From the NCBI GenBank assembly GCA_965365345.1, contig CBDUBH010000085.1, positions 1-15,594 on the forward strand: a stretch of 15,594 nt of DNA, written 5' to 3'. The notes beneath the pieces were generated by a model. It saw only the letters and a list, made by a program, of their open reading frames with translations, searched no databases and was not told the origin of the DNA. The number at the start of each line of letters is the position of its first letter. The stretch's first letter is position 1. This document shows, one piece after another, positions 7,248 to 14,869 of this stretch. The translations under genes and the position numbers were made by a program. Source of the stretch: CBDUBH01 sp965365345 (lineage in GTDB: Bacteria; Bacteroidota; Ignavibacteria; Ignavibacteriales; SURF-24).

Positions 7248-7295
7248 ATGAAACCTTTTTTTTCGCAAGTTGTAAAATTTTTGATAAAAAATTGA
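7248..7295 (+). other. Possible 15-codon leader ORF upstream of moxR
   Basis: ATG at 7248 opens a frame reading MKPFFSQVVKFLIKN. Its TGA (7293-7295) overlaps the GAGGA Shine-Dalgarno of moxR. It has no visible ribosome binding site of its own and may be chance. It is noted because of the stop position. Confidence 0.15.
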
Positions 7296-7298
7296 GGA
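7294..7298 (+). promoter_or_regulatory. Ribosome binding site of moxR, supporting its TTG start
   Basis: GAGGA lies 7 bases before the TTG at 7306. The next in-frame ATG (residue 21) would remove part of the conserved N-terminal helix, so the Shine-Dalgarno fixes the unusual TTG as the start. Confidence 0.7.
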
Positions 7299-7305
7299 TT
7301 AGAAA

Positions 7306-8292
7306 TTGGATATTTCCGCAATCAATGAAAAAATTAAAAACGAAAGCGCGTTTGTTGATCTTTTAATGAGTGAGATCGGCAAAGTTATAGTCGGACAAAA
7401 AGCAATGGTCGAGCGTCTTGTGATCGGGCTGCTTTCAAACGGACACGTTTTGCTCGAAGGCGTTCCCGGTTTGGCAAAAACTCTGGCGATCAAATCTTTG
7501 GCTTCCGTAATGAAAGCCAAATTTCAAAGAATACAATTTACTCCTGATCTTTTGCCTGCGGATCTGATCGGAACTATGATTTACAATCAGAAAGAAGGAA
7601 ATTTTTCGATCAAAACCGGGCCGATCTTTTCGAATTTCATTTTGGCTGATGAAATTAACCGCGCTCCCGCAAAAGTTCAAAGTGCGCTGCTTGAGGCAAT
7701 GCAGGAAAGACAAGTAACAATCGGCGAGCAAACTTTTAAGTTACCCGAACCGTTTTTAGTTTTGGCAACACAAAATCCAATCGAGCAAGAAGGAACTTAT
7801 CCTTTGCCAGAAGCGCAAGTGGATAGATTTATGCTGAAGATAAAAATTTCTTATCCAAGTAAAGAAGATGAATTAAAAATAATGCGCCAAAATGTAAAAT
7901 CTGCAACTGATGGAGTTTTGCAACCGGTAATTTCTCCAAGCGATATTTTGAATGCAAGAAGTTTGGTTCATGAAGTTTACGTTGATGAAAAAATTGAAAA
8001 ATATATTTTGGATATTGTTTTTGCTACCAGAAATCCAAAAGAATACGGATTAACAAGATTGGCAGATTTAATAAGTTACGGAGCATCACCTCGTGCTACG
8101 ATAAACCTGGCATTAGGCGCAAAGGCTATGGCTTTTATTAAACGCCGCGGTTATGTAATTCCTGAAGATGTGCGCAGCATTTGCATGGATGTTATTCGTC
8201 ACAGAATTGCAGTAACTTACGAAGCGGAAGCAGAAGAAATTACAAGCGAAAATATTATTTCTGAAATTCTGAACAAAGTTGAAGTTCCTTGA
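7306..8292 (+). CDS. moxR: MoxR family AAA+ ATPase, first gene of the bat operon
   Basis: A 328-residue cytosolic AAA+ ATPase of the AAA_3/MoxR type. The Walker A motif is GVPGLAKT (52-59), Walker B is LADEINR (113-119), sensor 1 is ATQNP (154-158), and the sensor 2 arginine lies in SPRA (261-264). MoxR proteins act with VWA-domain partners as chaperones that mature or remodel complexes. Here the partners would be the DUF58, BatA and BatB proteins encoded downstream. It begins with TTG, supported by GAGGA. A 228-bp gap precedes it without a recognisable gene, and an 83-bp gap with an inverted repeat follows it, the longest gap in the operon. Family assignment is firm. The substrate acted on is unknown. 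Confidence 0.92.
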   Translation: MDISAINEKIKNESAFVDLLMSEIGKVIVGQKAMVERLVIGLLSNGHVLLEGVPGLAKTLAIKSLASVMKAKFQRIQFTPDLLPADLIGTMIYNQKEGNFSIKTGPIFSNFILADEINRAPAKVQSALLEAMQERQVTIGEQTFKLPEPFLVLATQNPIEQEGTYPLPEAQVDRFMLKIKISYPSKEDELKIMRQNVKSATDGVLQPVISPSDILNARSLVHEVYVDEKIEKYILDIVFATRNPKEYGLTRLADLISYGASPRATINLALGAKAMAFIKRRGYVIPEDVRSICMDVIRHRIAVTYEAEAEEITSENIISEILNKVEVP

Positions 8293-8297
8293 TTTAA

Positions 8298-8335
8298 TGA
8301 TCAAAAGTAAATTTGAAATTAGAATTTTTTGATCA
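8298..8335 (+). repeat. Inverted repeat (hairpin) between moxR and the DUF58 gene
   Basis: TGATCAAAA (8298-8306) and TTTTGATCA (8327-8335) are perfect 9-bp reverse complements separated by 20 bases. The hairpin begins 6 bp after the moxR stop. The stem is AT-rich and is not followed by a T run, so termination would be weak at most. Confidence 0.4.
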
Positions 8336-8375
8336 ATGAATTTCTTAAATAAAATAGCTGTCAAATAAAGAATAA

Positions 8376-9251
8376 ATGCTCACAAAAGAACTTTTAAAAC
8401 AAGTTAGACAAATTGAGATACGGACCAAAGGTCTTGTAAATCAAATATTTTCGGGTGAATATCATTCCGTATTCAAGGGAAGAGGAATGGCTTTTTCCGA
8501 AGTTCGCGAATATCAATTCGGTGATGATATTAGGAATATTGACTGGAATGTTACTGCGAGATTTGGTCATCCGTTCATAAAAGTTTTTGAAGAAGAGCGC
8601 GAGTTGACCGTGATTTTATTGGTTGATTTGAGCGGCTCACAATTTTTCGGCAGCATTGAAAAAACAAAACAGCAAATTACAGCAGAGTTAAGCGCAATTT
8701 TGGCTTTTGCTGCGTTAAAAAATAATGATAAAGTCGGATTGATCTTATTCAGTGATCGTGTTGAAAAATTCGTTGCACCGAGAAAAGGAAGAAAACACGT
8801 TTTGCGAATCATTCGTGATCTGCTTTCATTTGAGCCAAAAGGAAGAGGAACAAATATTAAAAACGCACTGGAATTTTTAAATCATTCTATCAAAAAGAAA
8901 AGCATAGTATTTTTGATCTCCGATTTTGCAGATGACAATTACGAAAAAATATTGAAAATAATTTCACGCAAACATGATTTTGTTTCAATTACAATTAATG
9001 ATCCGCGCGAAAATGAAATTCCAAAAGTTGGATTAATAAAATTACAGGATGCTGAAACAGGCGAGATCAGAATTATTGATACAAGCAATAAAGAATTTCA
9101 ATCAAATTTTATGCGGTTCAAAAACACAATCAAAAAAAATCGTGATGAAATTTTCAGAAAAAATAAAATTGATTTTATTGATGTAAATACAAATGAATCT
9201 TATATCAAACCAATTGTTAATTTTTTCAGAACGCGCGAAAAAAGATGGTAA
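8376..9251 (+). CDS. DUF58 domain-containing protein (VWA-like), bat operon
   Basis: A 291-residue soluble protein with the DUF58 signature GDDIRNIDWNVTAR (49-62) followed by a von Willebrand A-type fold. The metal-ion-dependent adhesion site looks intact: D84-x-S86-x-S88 in VDLSGS, T159 in GRGTN and D183 in ISDFAD. No signal peptide or membrane helix is seen, so it is expected in the cytosol or on the inner face of the membrane, where it would pair with MoxR, as such genes usually do. The last 7 bases overlap the start of the next gene, which suggests translational coupling. Its precise role is unknown; scaffold or substrate adaptor for MoxR is inference from context. Confidence 0.9.
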   Translation: MLTKELLKQVRQIEIRTKGLVNQIFSGEYHSVFKGRGMAFSEVREYQFGDDIRNIDWNVTARFGHPFIKVFEEERELTVILLVDLSGSQFFGSIEKTKQQITAELSAILAFAALKNNDKVGLILFSDRVEKFVAPRKGRKHVLRIIRDLLSFEPKGRGTNIKNALEFLNHSIKKKSIVFLISDFADDNYEKILKIISRKHDFVSITINDPRENEIPKVGLIKLQDAETGEIRIIDTSNKEFQSNFMRFKNTIKKNRDEIFRKNKIDFIDVNTNESYIKPIVNFFRTREKRW

Positions 9252-10198
9252 AGATCAGTAAATATTTAATTATAATTTTAATTTTGATGGGATCAAATTC
9301 AATTGCGCAAAATGTTAACGCGGTTGCCGGCACAGATTCCTCAAATTACAGAGTTGGCGATTATATAAATTTGTATATAAATGTTGAGCATGAAGACGGA
9401 ATGCGCATTTATACACCGATGTTAAAAGATACTGCAAACAAAATTGAATTTATTAGTGGTCCGGAAACAAAAACCGAATATAAAGACGGCAAAAAAATTT
9501 CCAAAGTAAAATATGTAATTTCAAGATATGACAGCGGCGATGTTTATATTGATCCGATTCCGATTGAATATACTTACGGAAGCGATACAACAAAAAAAAT
9601 AGTTTATACAAATGAAATCGCTTTCATCGTTCATACTTTGGATGTTGATCCGCAAAAAGGAATTACAGATATTAAAGCGCCGGTAAAAATTTCGCTTGAC
9701 TGGAAAACAATTTTATTGATCAGTTTGCTGATAACAATTTTAATCGCTGCAATTTTATATTTTCTTTACAGATATAAGAAGAATAAAAAGCCGAAAGCCA
9801 AACCTCAAATAATCATAAAGAAAAAACCGCATCAAATTGCATTGGATGAACTTGCGCAGCTTGAACAAAAAAGATTATATCAAAAGGGAATGATAAAAGA
9901 ATATCATTCTGAGATTACGGAAATTATAAGAAGATATTTTGAAGACAGATTTTTTATTCCTGCTTTGGAAATCCCGACAAGCGAACTTTTGGAAAAATTA
10001 AGATCAACAAAAGCAGCCGGACCGGTTTATGATCTTACAAAAGATTTTTTGAATAATGCCGATATGGTGAAATTTGCAAAATACATTCCGCTTAATAATA
10101 TCAATGAACAAATGATGATCCAGGCAGTAAAAATCGTGAATTTAACCAAACCCGAAATAGAGCTTGAAATGCATACTGAGGTTAGAAATGTTGAGTGA
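9245..10198 (+). CDS. BatD-like membrane protein of the bat operon (exported beta-rich domain, one TM, cytosolic helical tail)
   Basis: A 317-residue protein with no firm family name. It has a probable signal peptide (1-21, ending NSIAQ), a beta-rich exported region of about 130 residues (24-150), one strong transmembrane helix (155-176), a basic stretch (RYKKNKKPKAK) and a cytosolic helical tail (195-305). The tail resembles DUF4381-like and BatD C-termini. KEYHSEITEIIRRYFEDRF (209-227) lines up with EGFYTDISQALFGYLENKL of BatD (522-540), and MVKFAKYIPLN with CEFARFAPQSG. It therefore looks like a small BatD paralogue. The start overlaps the DUF58 stop by 7 bases and its own end overlaps batA by 11 bases, placing it firmly in the operon. 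A role in the same envelope complex as BatA, BatB and BatD is inferred. Confidence 0.75.
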   Translation: MVKISKYLIIILILMGSNSIAQNVNAVAGTDSSNYRVGDYINLYINVEHEDGMRIYTPMLKDTANKIEFISGPETKTEYKDGKKISKVKYVISRYDSGDVYIDPIPIEYTYGSDTTKKIVYTNEIAFIVHTLDVDPQKGITDIKAPVKISLDWKTILLISLLITILIAAILYFLYRYKKNKKPKAKPQIIIKKKPHQIALDELAQLEQKRLYQKGMIKEYHSEITEIIRRYFEDRFFIPALEIPTSELLEKLRSTKAAGPVYDLTKDFLNNADMVKFAKYIPLNNINEQMMIQAVKIVNLTKPEIELEMHTEVRNVE

Positions 10199-11183
10199 TA
10201 TTTCATTTGCATATCCATGGGTTTTATTCTTTTTGCTTGCAATTCCCGTTATGGGAGTTTGGTATTGGAAATTCGGACGAAAACGTTCTGCTTCGGTAAC
10301 TTATTCATCGTTAGATGTTTTAAAAAATTATAAGCTTTCTTTAAAAGAAAGATTTTATTTCCTTCCGGTAATTTTAAGATTATTAGCTTTGGCATTATTT
10401 ATAATTGCTTTAGCGCGTCCGCAAAGTTTTTCATCGGGCGAAAATATTTATGCCGAAGGAATTGATATTGCTTTGGTGCTTGATGTCTCGGGAAGTATGC
10501 TAGCAGAAGATTTTAAACCGAATAGATTAGATGCATCGAAAAAAGTTATAAATGATTTTATCGGAAAAAGAACCTCAGATAGAATCGGGCTTGTTATTTT
10601 TGCGGGTGAAAGTTTTACTCAATGTCCGTTAACAGTAGATTATTCAGTATTAACCGGTTTGGTTAAAGAAATTAAAAGCGGAAATTTGGAAGATGGAACT
10701 GCAATCGGGAACGCAGTTGCAAACGGAGTAAACAGATTAAAAGAAAGTAAAGCAAAAAGTAAAGTAATAATTCTTGTTACAGATGGCGTTAATAACAGCG
10801 GTGAAGTTGATCCGGTAACTTCAGCTGAAATTGCTAAAACTTTCGGAATAAAAATTTATGCGATCGGAGTCGGGACTAAAGGTGAAGCACCGTATCCTAT
10901 TCACACTCCTTTTGGAGTGAGATATCAAATGATGCCCGTTGAAATTGATGAAGCAGTATTGAAAGATATGGCTAAAATTACCGATGGAAAATATTACAGA
11001 GCTTTAAATAATAACAAGTTACAAGATATTTATGATGAAATTGACAGGCTTGAAAAAACAAAAGTTGAAATTACATCATACAGAAATGCTACGGAGCACT
11101 TTTACGGATGGCTTGGCGGCGGATTGATCTTACTGTTTTTAGAATTAGGATTGGCTCGAACAATTTTCAGAAAAATTCCTTAA
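10188..11183 (+). CDS. batA: BatA: membrane-anchored VWA domain protein
   Basis: A 331-residue Bat protein with two N-terminal membrane helices (about 11-27 and 60-78), a VWA domain (about 90-285) and a C-terminal membrane helix (306-325). All MIDAS residues are present: D99, S101 and S103 in DVSGS, T171 in DGTAIG and D199 in TDG. The ATG at 10188 is chosen over a TTG at 10164 because GAGG sits just before it and the family starts with a short segment ahead of the first helix. It overlaps the previous gene by 11 bp and batB begins 6 bp after its stop. Bat proteins were named for aerotolerance in Bacteroides. The VWA domain probably mediates metal-dependent protein contacts at the cytoplasmic or periplasmic membrane face. 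The mechanism is not known. Confidence 0.93.
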   Translation: MLSDISFAYPWVLFFLLAIPVMGVWYWKFGRKRSASVTYSSLDVLKNYKLSLKERFYFLPVILRLLALALFIIALARPQSFSSGENIYAEGIDIALVLDVSGSMLAEDFKPNRLDASKKVINDFIGKRTSDRIGLVIFAGESFTQCPLTVDYSVLTGLVKEIKSGNLEDGTAIGNAVANGVNRLKESKAKSKVIILVTDGVNNSGEVDPVTSAEIAKTFGIKIYAIGVGTKGEAPYPIHTPFGVRYQMMPVEIDEAVLKDMAKITDGKYYRALNNNKLQDIYDEIDRLEKTKVEITSYRNATEHFYGWLGGGLILLFLELGLARTIFRKIP

Positions 11184-11189
11184 TTGAAT

Positions 11190-12236
11190 ATGTTTAGATT
11201 TGCAAATAGTGAATATTTATACGCATTATATTTGATTCCTGTGATTATTGTTTTACTGTGGTTGATTTTCAGGAATCAAAAAAAAATTACGGAACAATTT
11301 GTTAGCAGTAAGATTCTTGAAATTCTTGCTCCCGAAAGAAGTCTGTTTAAACAAATTGTAAAATCTTCCTTGATAGTTTTATCATTGATCTTACTGATTT
11401 TGGCTTTGGCAAATCCACAAATCGGAACAAGAACCGAACAAGTTAAGCAAACAGGAATTGATGTTTTTATTCTTCTTGATGTTTCTTTAAGTATGAAAGC
11501 CGAAGATATAAAGCCGAATAGATTGGATAAAGCAAAATATTCAATTTCATCTTTGATACAAAGATTGCGTGGTGATAGAATTGGTTTAGTGATTTTTTCC
11601 GGAAGGGCTTACATTCAATTTCCTTTAACAACAGATTACGCCGCGGCAAATTTGCTTTTAAATTCCGTTGATGTAAATTCCGTTCCGCAGCCGGGTACGG
11701 CAATTGCTTCAGCAATTGAACTTGCAGCAAATTCTTTTAAGCAAGATGTAACCACGCAAAAAGCAATTGTTATAATTACCGATGGTGAAGATCATCAGGG
11801 AAATATTGAAAAAGCAATTGATAAAGCAAAAGAAAAAGGAATAAAGATTTATACGATCGGATACGGATCTCCAGACGGCGCTCCGATCCCGGTATATAAT
11901 CAATACGGAAGAAGATCCGGTTATAAATTAGATAATGACGGAAATATTGTTCTAACAAAATTAAATGAAGATGTTTTAAAGAAAATTTCTTCAAATACAG
12001 AAGCAAAATATTTCAGAGGATCAAATTCCGAAGATGAACTTAAACTTATTTATAACAGTTTAGCAAATTTGGATCAAACAGAATTCGGCACTGCAAAAGT
12101 TACTACTTTTGAAGACAGATTTTATTATTTACTTGCTCCGGCAATTTTACTTTTAATCCTTGAATTCTTCTTATCCGAAAGAAAATCAATATTCTGGGAA
12201 AAAGTTTCAAAAAAACTCGGTTTAAAATCCGAATAA
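11190..12236 (+). CDS. batB: BatB: membrane-anchored VWA domain protein
   Basis: A 348-residue paralogue of BatA with the same layout: membrane helices near 10-27 and 60-76, a VWA domain (about 88-285) and a C-terminal helix (about 313-328). The MIDAS is D97, S99 and S101 in DVSLS, T160 in QPGTAI and D188 in TDG. Shared blocks with BatA such as AEDxKPNRLDxAK and DRIGLVIF show that the pair arose by duplication. The start is the ATG at 11190, 6 bp after the batA stop, rather than the TTG immediately after that stop. batC follows after 6 bp. Function is inferred to be in complex with BatA and the TPR proteins BatC and BatE. Confidence 0.92.
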   Translation: MFRFANSEYLYALYLIPVIIVLLWLIFRNQKKITEQFVSSKILEILAPERSLFKQIVKSSLIVLSLILLILALANPQIGTRTEQVKQTGIDVFILLDVSLSMKAEDIKPNRLDKAKYSISSLIQRLRGDRIGLVIFSGRAYIQFPLTTDYAAANLLLNSVDVNSVPQPGTAIASAIELAANSFKQDVTTQKAIVIITDGEDHQGNIEKAIDKAKEKGIKIYTIGYGSPDGAPIPVYNQYGRRSGYKLDNDGNIVLTKLNEDVLKKISSNTEAKYFRGSNSEDELKLIYNSLANLDQTEFGTAKVTTFEDRFYYLLAPAILLLILEFFLSERKSIFWEKVSKKLGLKSE

Positions 12237-12242
12237 AATTTC

Positions 12243-12989
12243 ATGATGAAAATGAAAATAAATAGAATTTTAATATTAATATTAATTATTTTTGCAAACG
12301 GAATTTATGCTCAAAGTGTTAGAAGTCTTGTAAATAAAGGCGTTGACGAGTACGAGCAGAATAAGTATTACGATGCGGAAGTAAATTTCAAAAAAGGAAT
12401 TGAAAAAGATCCCGGCAATTTTAATTCACATTTTAATCTTGGCGATGCACAATACAAACAAGGCAAATTAGAAGATGCACGAAAATCTTTTCAAAATTCA
12501 ATTGCGAAAACAGAAAATAATGAATTAAGATCAAAAGCATATCACAATATCGGAAATTCCTATCTGCAGGAAAATAAATTTAAAGAAAGTATTGAGGCAT
12601 ATAAAAATGCTTTGAAACTTAATCCGAATGATGATGATACAAAATATAATTTATCGTACGCGCTTAAAATGATGCAGCAACAGCAAAATCAAAAACAGCA
12701 GCAGCAAAACCAAAATCAGAATCAGGATAAAGAGCAAAAAGAAAAGAAAGAAAATAAAGATCAACAGAAAGATCAAAACAAGGATAAGCAAGATCAACAG
12801 GATCCGAATGAGAAAAAAGATAAAGGCGAACAGGATGATCAGCAAAATCAACCTAAGCCCGAAGAAAATAAAATTTCGAAAGAAGAAGCAGAAAGAATTT
12901 TGAATGCATTAAAAAATAATGAGCAGGATCTTCAAAATAAATTACGCAAGCACGAAGGTAAAAAAGTTAAAACCGACAAAGATTGGTAA
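12243..12989 (+). CDS. batC: BatC: periplasmic TPR protein with a low-complexity charged tail
   Basis: A 248-residue exported protein. A signal peptide (1-23, ending GIYA) precedes three tetratricopeptide-like repeats (about 28-56, 60-90 and 98-132, with FNSHFNLGDAQYKQGKLEDA and AYHNIGNSYLQENKFKESIEA visible). Residues 145-210 are almost entirely Q, N, K, D and E and are surely disordered. A final helical stretch (KEEAERILNALKNNEQDL) and the terminal K-x-DW motif are typical of BatC. TPRs suggest that it binds partner proteins, probably BatB and BatE, in the periplasm. It lies 6 bp after batB and 16 bp before batD. The low-complexity tail varies in length across the family and is the reason the opposite strand shows a spurious I/L/F-rich open frame. 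Confidence 0.9.
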   Translation: MMKMKINRILILILIIFANGIYAQSVRSLVNKGVDEYEQNKYYDAEVNFKKGIEKDPGNFNSHFNLGDAQYKQGKLEDARKSFQNSIAKTENNELRSKAYHNIGNSYLQENKFKESIEAYKNALKLNPNDDDTKYNLSYALKMMQQQQNQKQQQQNQNQNQDKEQKEKKENKDQQKDQNKDKQDQQDPNEKKDKGEQDDQQNQPKPEENKISKEEAERILNALKNNEQDLQNKLRKHEGKKVKTDKDW

Positions 12990-13005
12990 GGCAGTATAAA
13001 GTTTT

Positions 13006-14859
13006 ATGTTAAGGTTATCTAAAATATTAATTTTAATTTTGATATTTGGTGCTGATATTTTTGCTCAAAGTTTTACCGCATCTGTTGACAGAAATAACGT
13101 GCCCGAAAATGAAGCATTTCAGATAAGTTTTGTTGCAAAGGGAACTGATATAAATGGATTTGGAAATTTTGCACATCCCGATTTTAGTAATTTCAGAATT
13201 ATCAGCGGACCAATTCAATCAACAAGTATGAGTATAATTAACGGAGCAGTTTCTGCATCGGTTTCCTATTCTTATTATTTACGGCCGGTTTCTCAAGGAA
13301 CTTTTACGATCGGTTCAGCTTCAATTCAATACAAAGGAAAAACTTTCAAAACGAATCCGGTTTCAATAACAGTTACAAAAGCAGAAGAACCTGTGACTCC
13401 TCCACCAACACAAAATCAGCAGCAATCAGCGCAGCAAAATAAATCTACAGGTGCCAAATCATTTACGGATGATCTTTTTATCCGCGCAGTTCCTGATAAA
13501 GAAAAAGTTTATAAAGGCGAACAGGTAACTATATCATATAAAATTTACACACGGCATAATATTTCAGCGCCTTCGGTTTCAAAAGCGCCTTCGTTTACAG
13601 GATTTTGGAGCGAAGATCTTGAAACTTCGCGAAGCATTGTATTGGAAAAAGAAAATTTCAACGGTAAACAATTCAGCAGCGGCGTGTTGAAAAAAGTTGC
13701 TTTGTTCCCGACTCAAACCGGAAAAATTACCGTGAATCCGATGGAGCTTTCGGTAAATGTTTCAATACAAAAACAACGCAGACGCGGTGATATTTTTGAT
13801 GAATTTTTTAATGATCCGTTTTTTGGAATGTCGGAAATAGTTGAACAGAAATTGGTTGCAAACCCTGTAAATATTGAAGTTCTTCCGCTTCCCGCAAATG
13901 CTCCATTATCTTTTAAAGGTGCTGTCGGAAATTTTTCTTTCAAAGCAGAAGCAAACAAAAATTCAGTAAAAATGAATGAACCCGTTACAATTAAATTTAC
14001 GGTTGCCGGAACAGGAAATATTGAACTTATAGAAATTCCGGAATTGGAATTGCCATCGGGATTTGAAAAATACGAACCGAAAATTAATAAATCGGTAAAC
14101 AGAAGCGGAAAGATTTCAGGACAAAAAACGGTTGAATATTTATTGATCCCGAGAGCGCCGGGCGAAAAGCAAATTCCTTCAATTGAATTTTCTTATTTCG
14201 ATCCGAATAAAAAAGAATATGTTACTCTAAATTCCCAGCCGATAAAAATTAATGTTGAAAAAGGTGACGGAAGTTCAGATCAAAATTATGCTTACAGAAA
14301 AGAAGACGTTTCACTTTTGGGAAATGACATCCGTTTCATCAAAACATCATCATCAAATTTGAAAAGAAGCAACGGATATTTAGTTAATTCAATGTGGTTT
14401 TGGATCGCAGCATTCTTTCCTTTATTTGTACTTTTTGTAGCGGTGGCACGTAAAAATAAAAATGAAAAACTGAACCGCAATGTACAACTTTTGAAATATC
14501 AGAAAGCGGAAAAGTTTGCAAAGAATGAATTGAAATCGGCAAAACTTTCTCTCGAAAAAAATGATCAGGAAGGATTTTATACCGATATTTCGCAAGCATT
14601 ATTCGGTTATCTTGAAAATAAGTTAAGCATCAACAAAGCAGAATTTACAGTAGAGACCGCGATCTTAAAATTAAAACAAAACGGGGTTCCTGAAGATCTT
14701 TCAGCAGAAGTTAAGAAAACTTTGGAATATTGTGAATTTGCAAGATTTGCACCACAAAGCGGAAGCGAATCAGCAATGAAAGATATGTACGAGCGCGCGG
14801 TAAACATAATTATGGATCTTGAAAAATATTTATCAACAAAGAAAAACAAATTCTTTTAA
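13006..14859 (+). CDS. batD: BatD family protein (large exported beta-rich protein with one TM helix)
   Basis: A 617-residue protein with a signal peptide (1-20, ending IFA), an N-terminal Ig-like beta domain (21-125), a Q/P-rich linker (128-147), further beta-rich domains (about 155-425), one membrane helix (463-480) and a cytosolic helical tail (500-610). The length and layout match the BatD (oxygen tolerance) family. The helical tail shares an evident pattern with the tail of the 317-residue protein encoded upstream of batA. A run of R and acidic/aromatic residues near 257-275 (QRRRGDIFDEFFNDPFFG) is a conserved-looking loop. It sits 16 bp after batC and 10 bp before batE. It most likely forms the large periplasmic part of the Bat complex; this is inference. 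Confidence 0.9.
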   Translation: MLRLSKILILILIFGADIFAQSFTASVDRNNVPENEAFQISFVAKGTDINGFGNFAHPDFSNFRIISGPIQSTSMSIINGAVSASVSYSYYLRPVSQGTFTIGSASIQYKGKTFKTNPVSITVTKAEEPVTPPPTQNQQQSAQQNKSTGAKSFTDDLFIRAVPDKEKVYKGEQVTISYKIYTRHNISAPSVSKAPSFTGFWSEDLETSRSIVLEKENFNGKQFSSGVLKKVALFPTQTGKITVNPMELSVNVSIQKQRRRGDIFDEFFNDPFFGMSEIVEQKLVANPVNIEVLPLPANAPLSFKGAVGNFSFKAEANKNSVKMNEPVTIKFTVAGTGNIELIEIPELELPSGFEKYEPKINKSVNRSGKISGQKTVEYLLIPRAPGEKQIPSIEFSYFDPNKKEYVTLNSQPIKINVEKGDGSSDQNYAYRKEDVSLLGNDIRFIKTSSSNLKRSNGYLVNSMWFWIAAFFPLFVLFVAVARKNKNEKLNRNVQLLKYQKAEKFAKNELKSAKLSLEKNDQEGFYTDISQALFGYLENKLSINKAEFTVETAILKLKQNGVPEDLSAEVKKTLEYCEFARFAPQSGSESAMKDMYERAVNIIMDLEKYLSTKKNKFF

Positions 14860-14869
14860 ACCGGAATAT

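Noticed and set aside
7078..7305. Promoter of the bat operon
   Set aside because: Candidates such as GAATTTTG near 7170-7176 or TTGCCT at 7190 lack a partner box at a proper distance, so none could be supported.
10164..10187. TTG start for BatA at 10164 (and similar TTG starts at 4487 for bshB1 and 11184 for batB)
   Set aside because: Each has an ATG a few codons downstream that fits the family N-terminus better. For batA the GAGG site also sits just before the ATG.
12651..12851. Minus-strand I/L/F-rich 66-residue open frame that looks like a membrane protein
   Set aside because: It is the complement of the Q/K/D/E-rich tail of BatC. CAA, AAA and GAT-rich codons read backwards as Leu, Phe and Ile.
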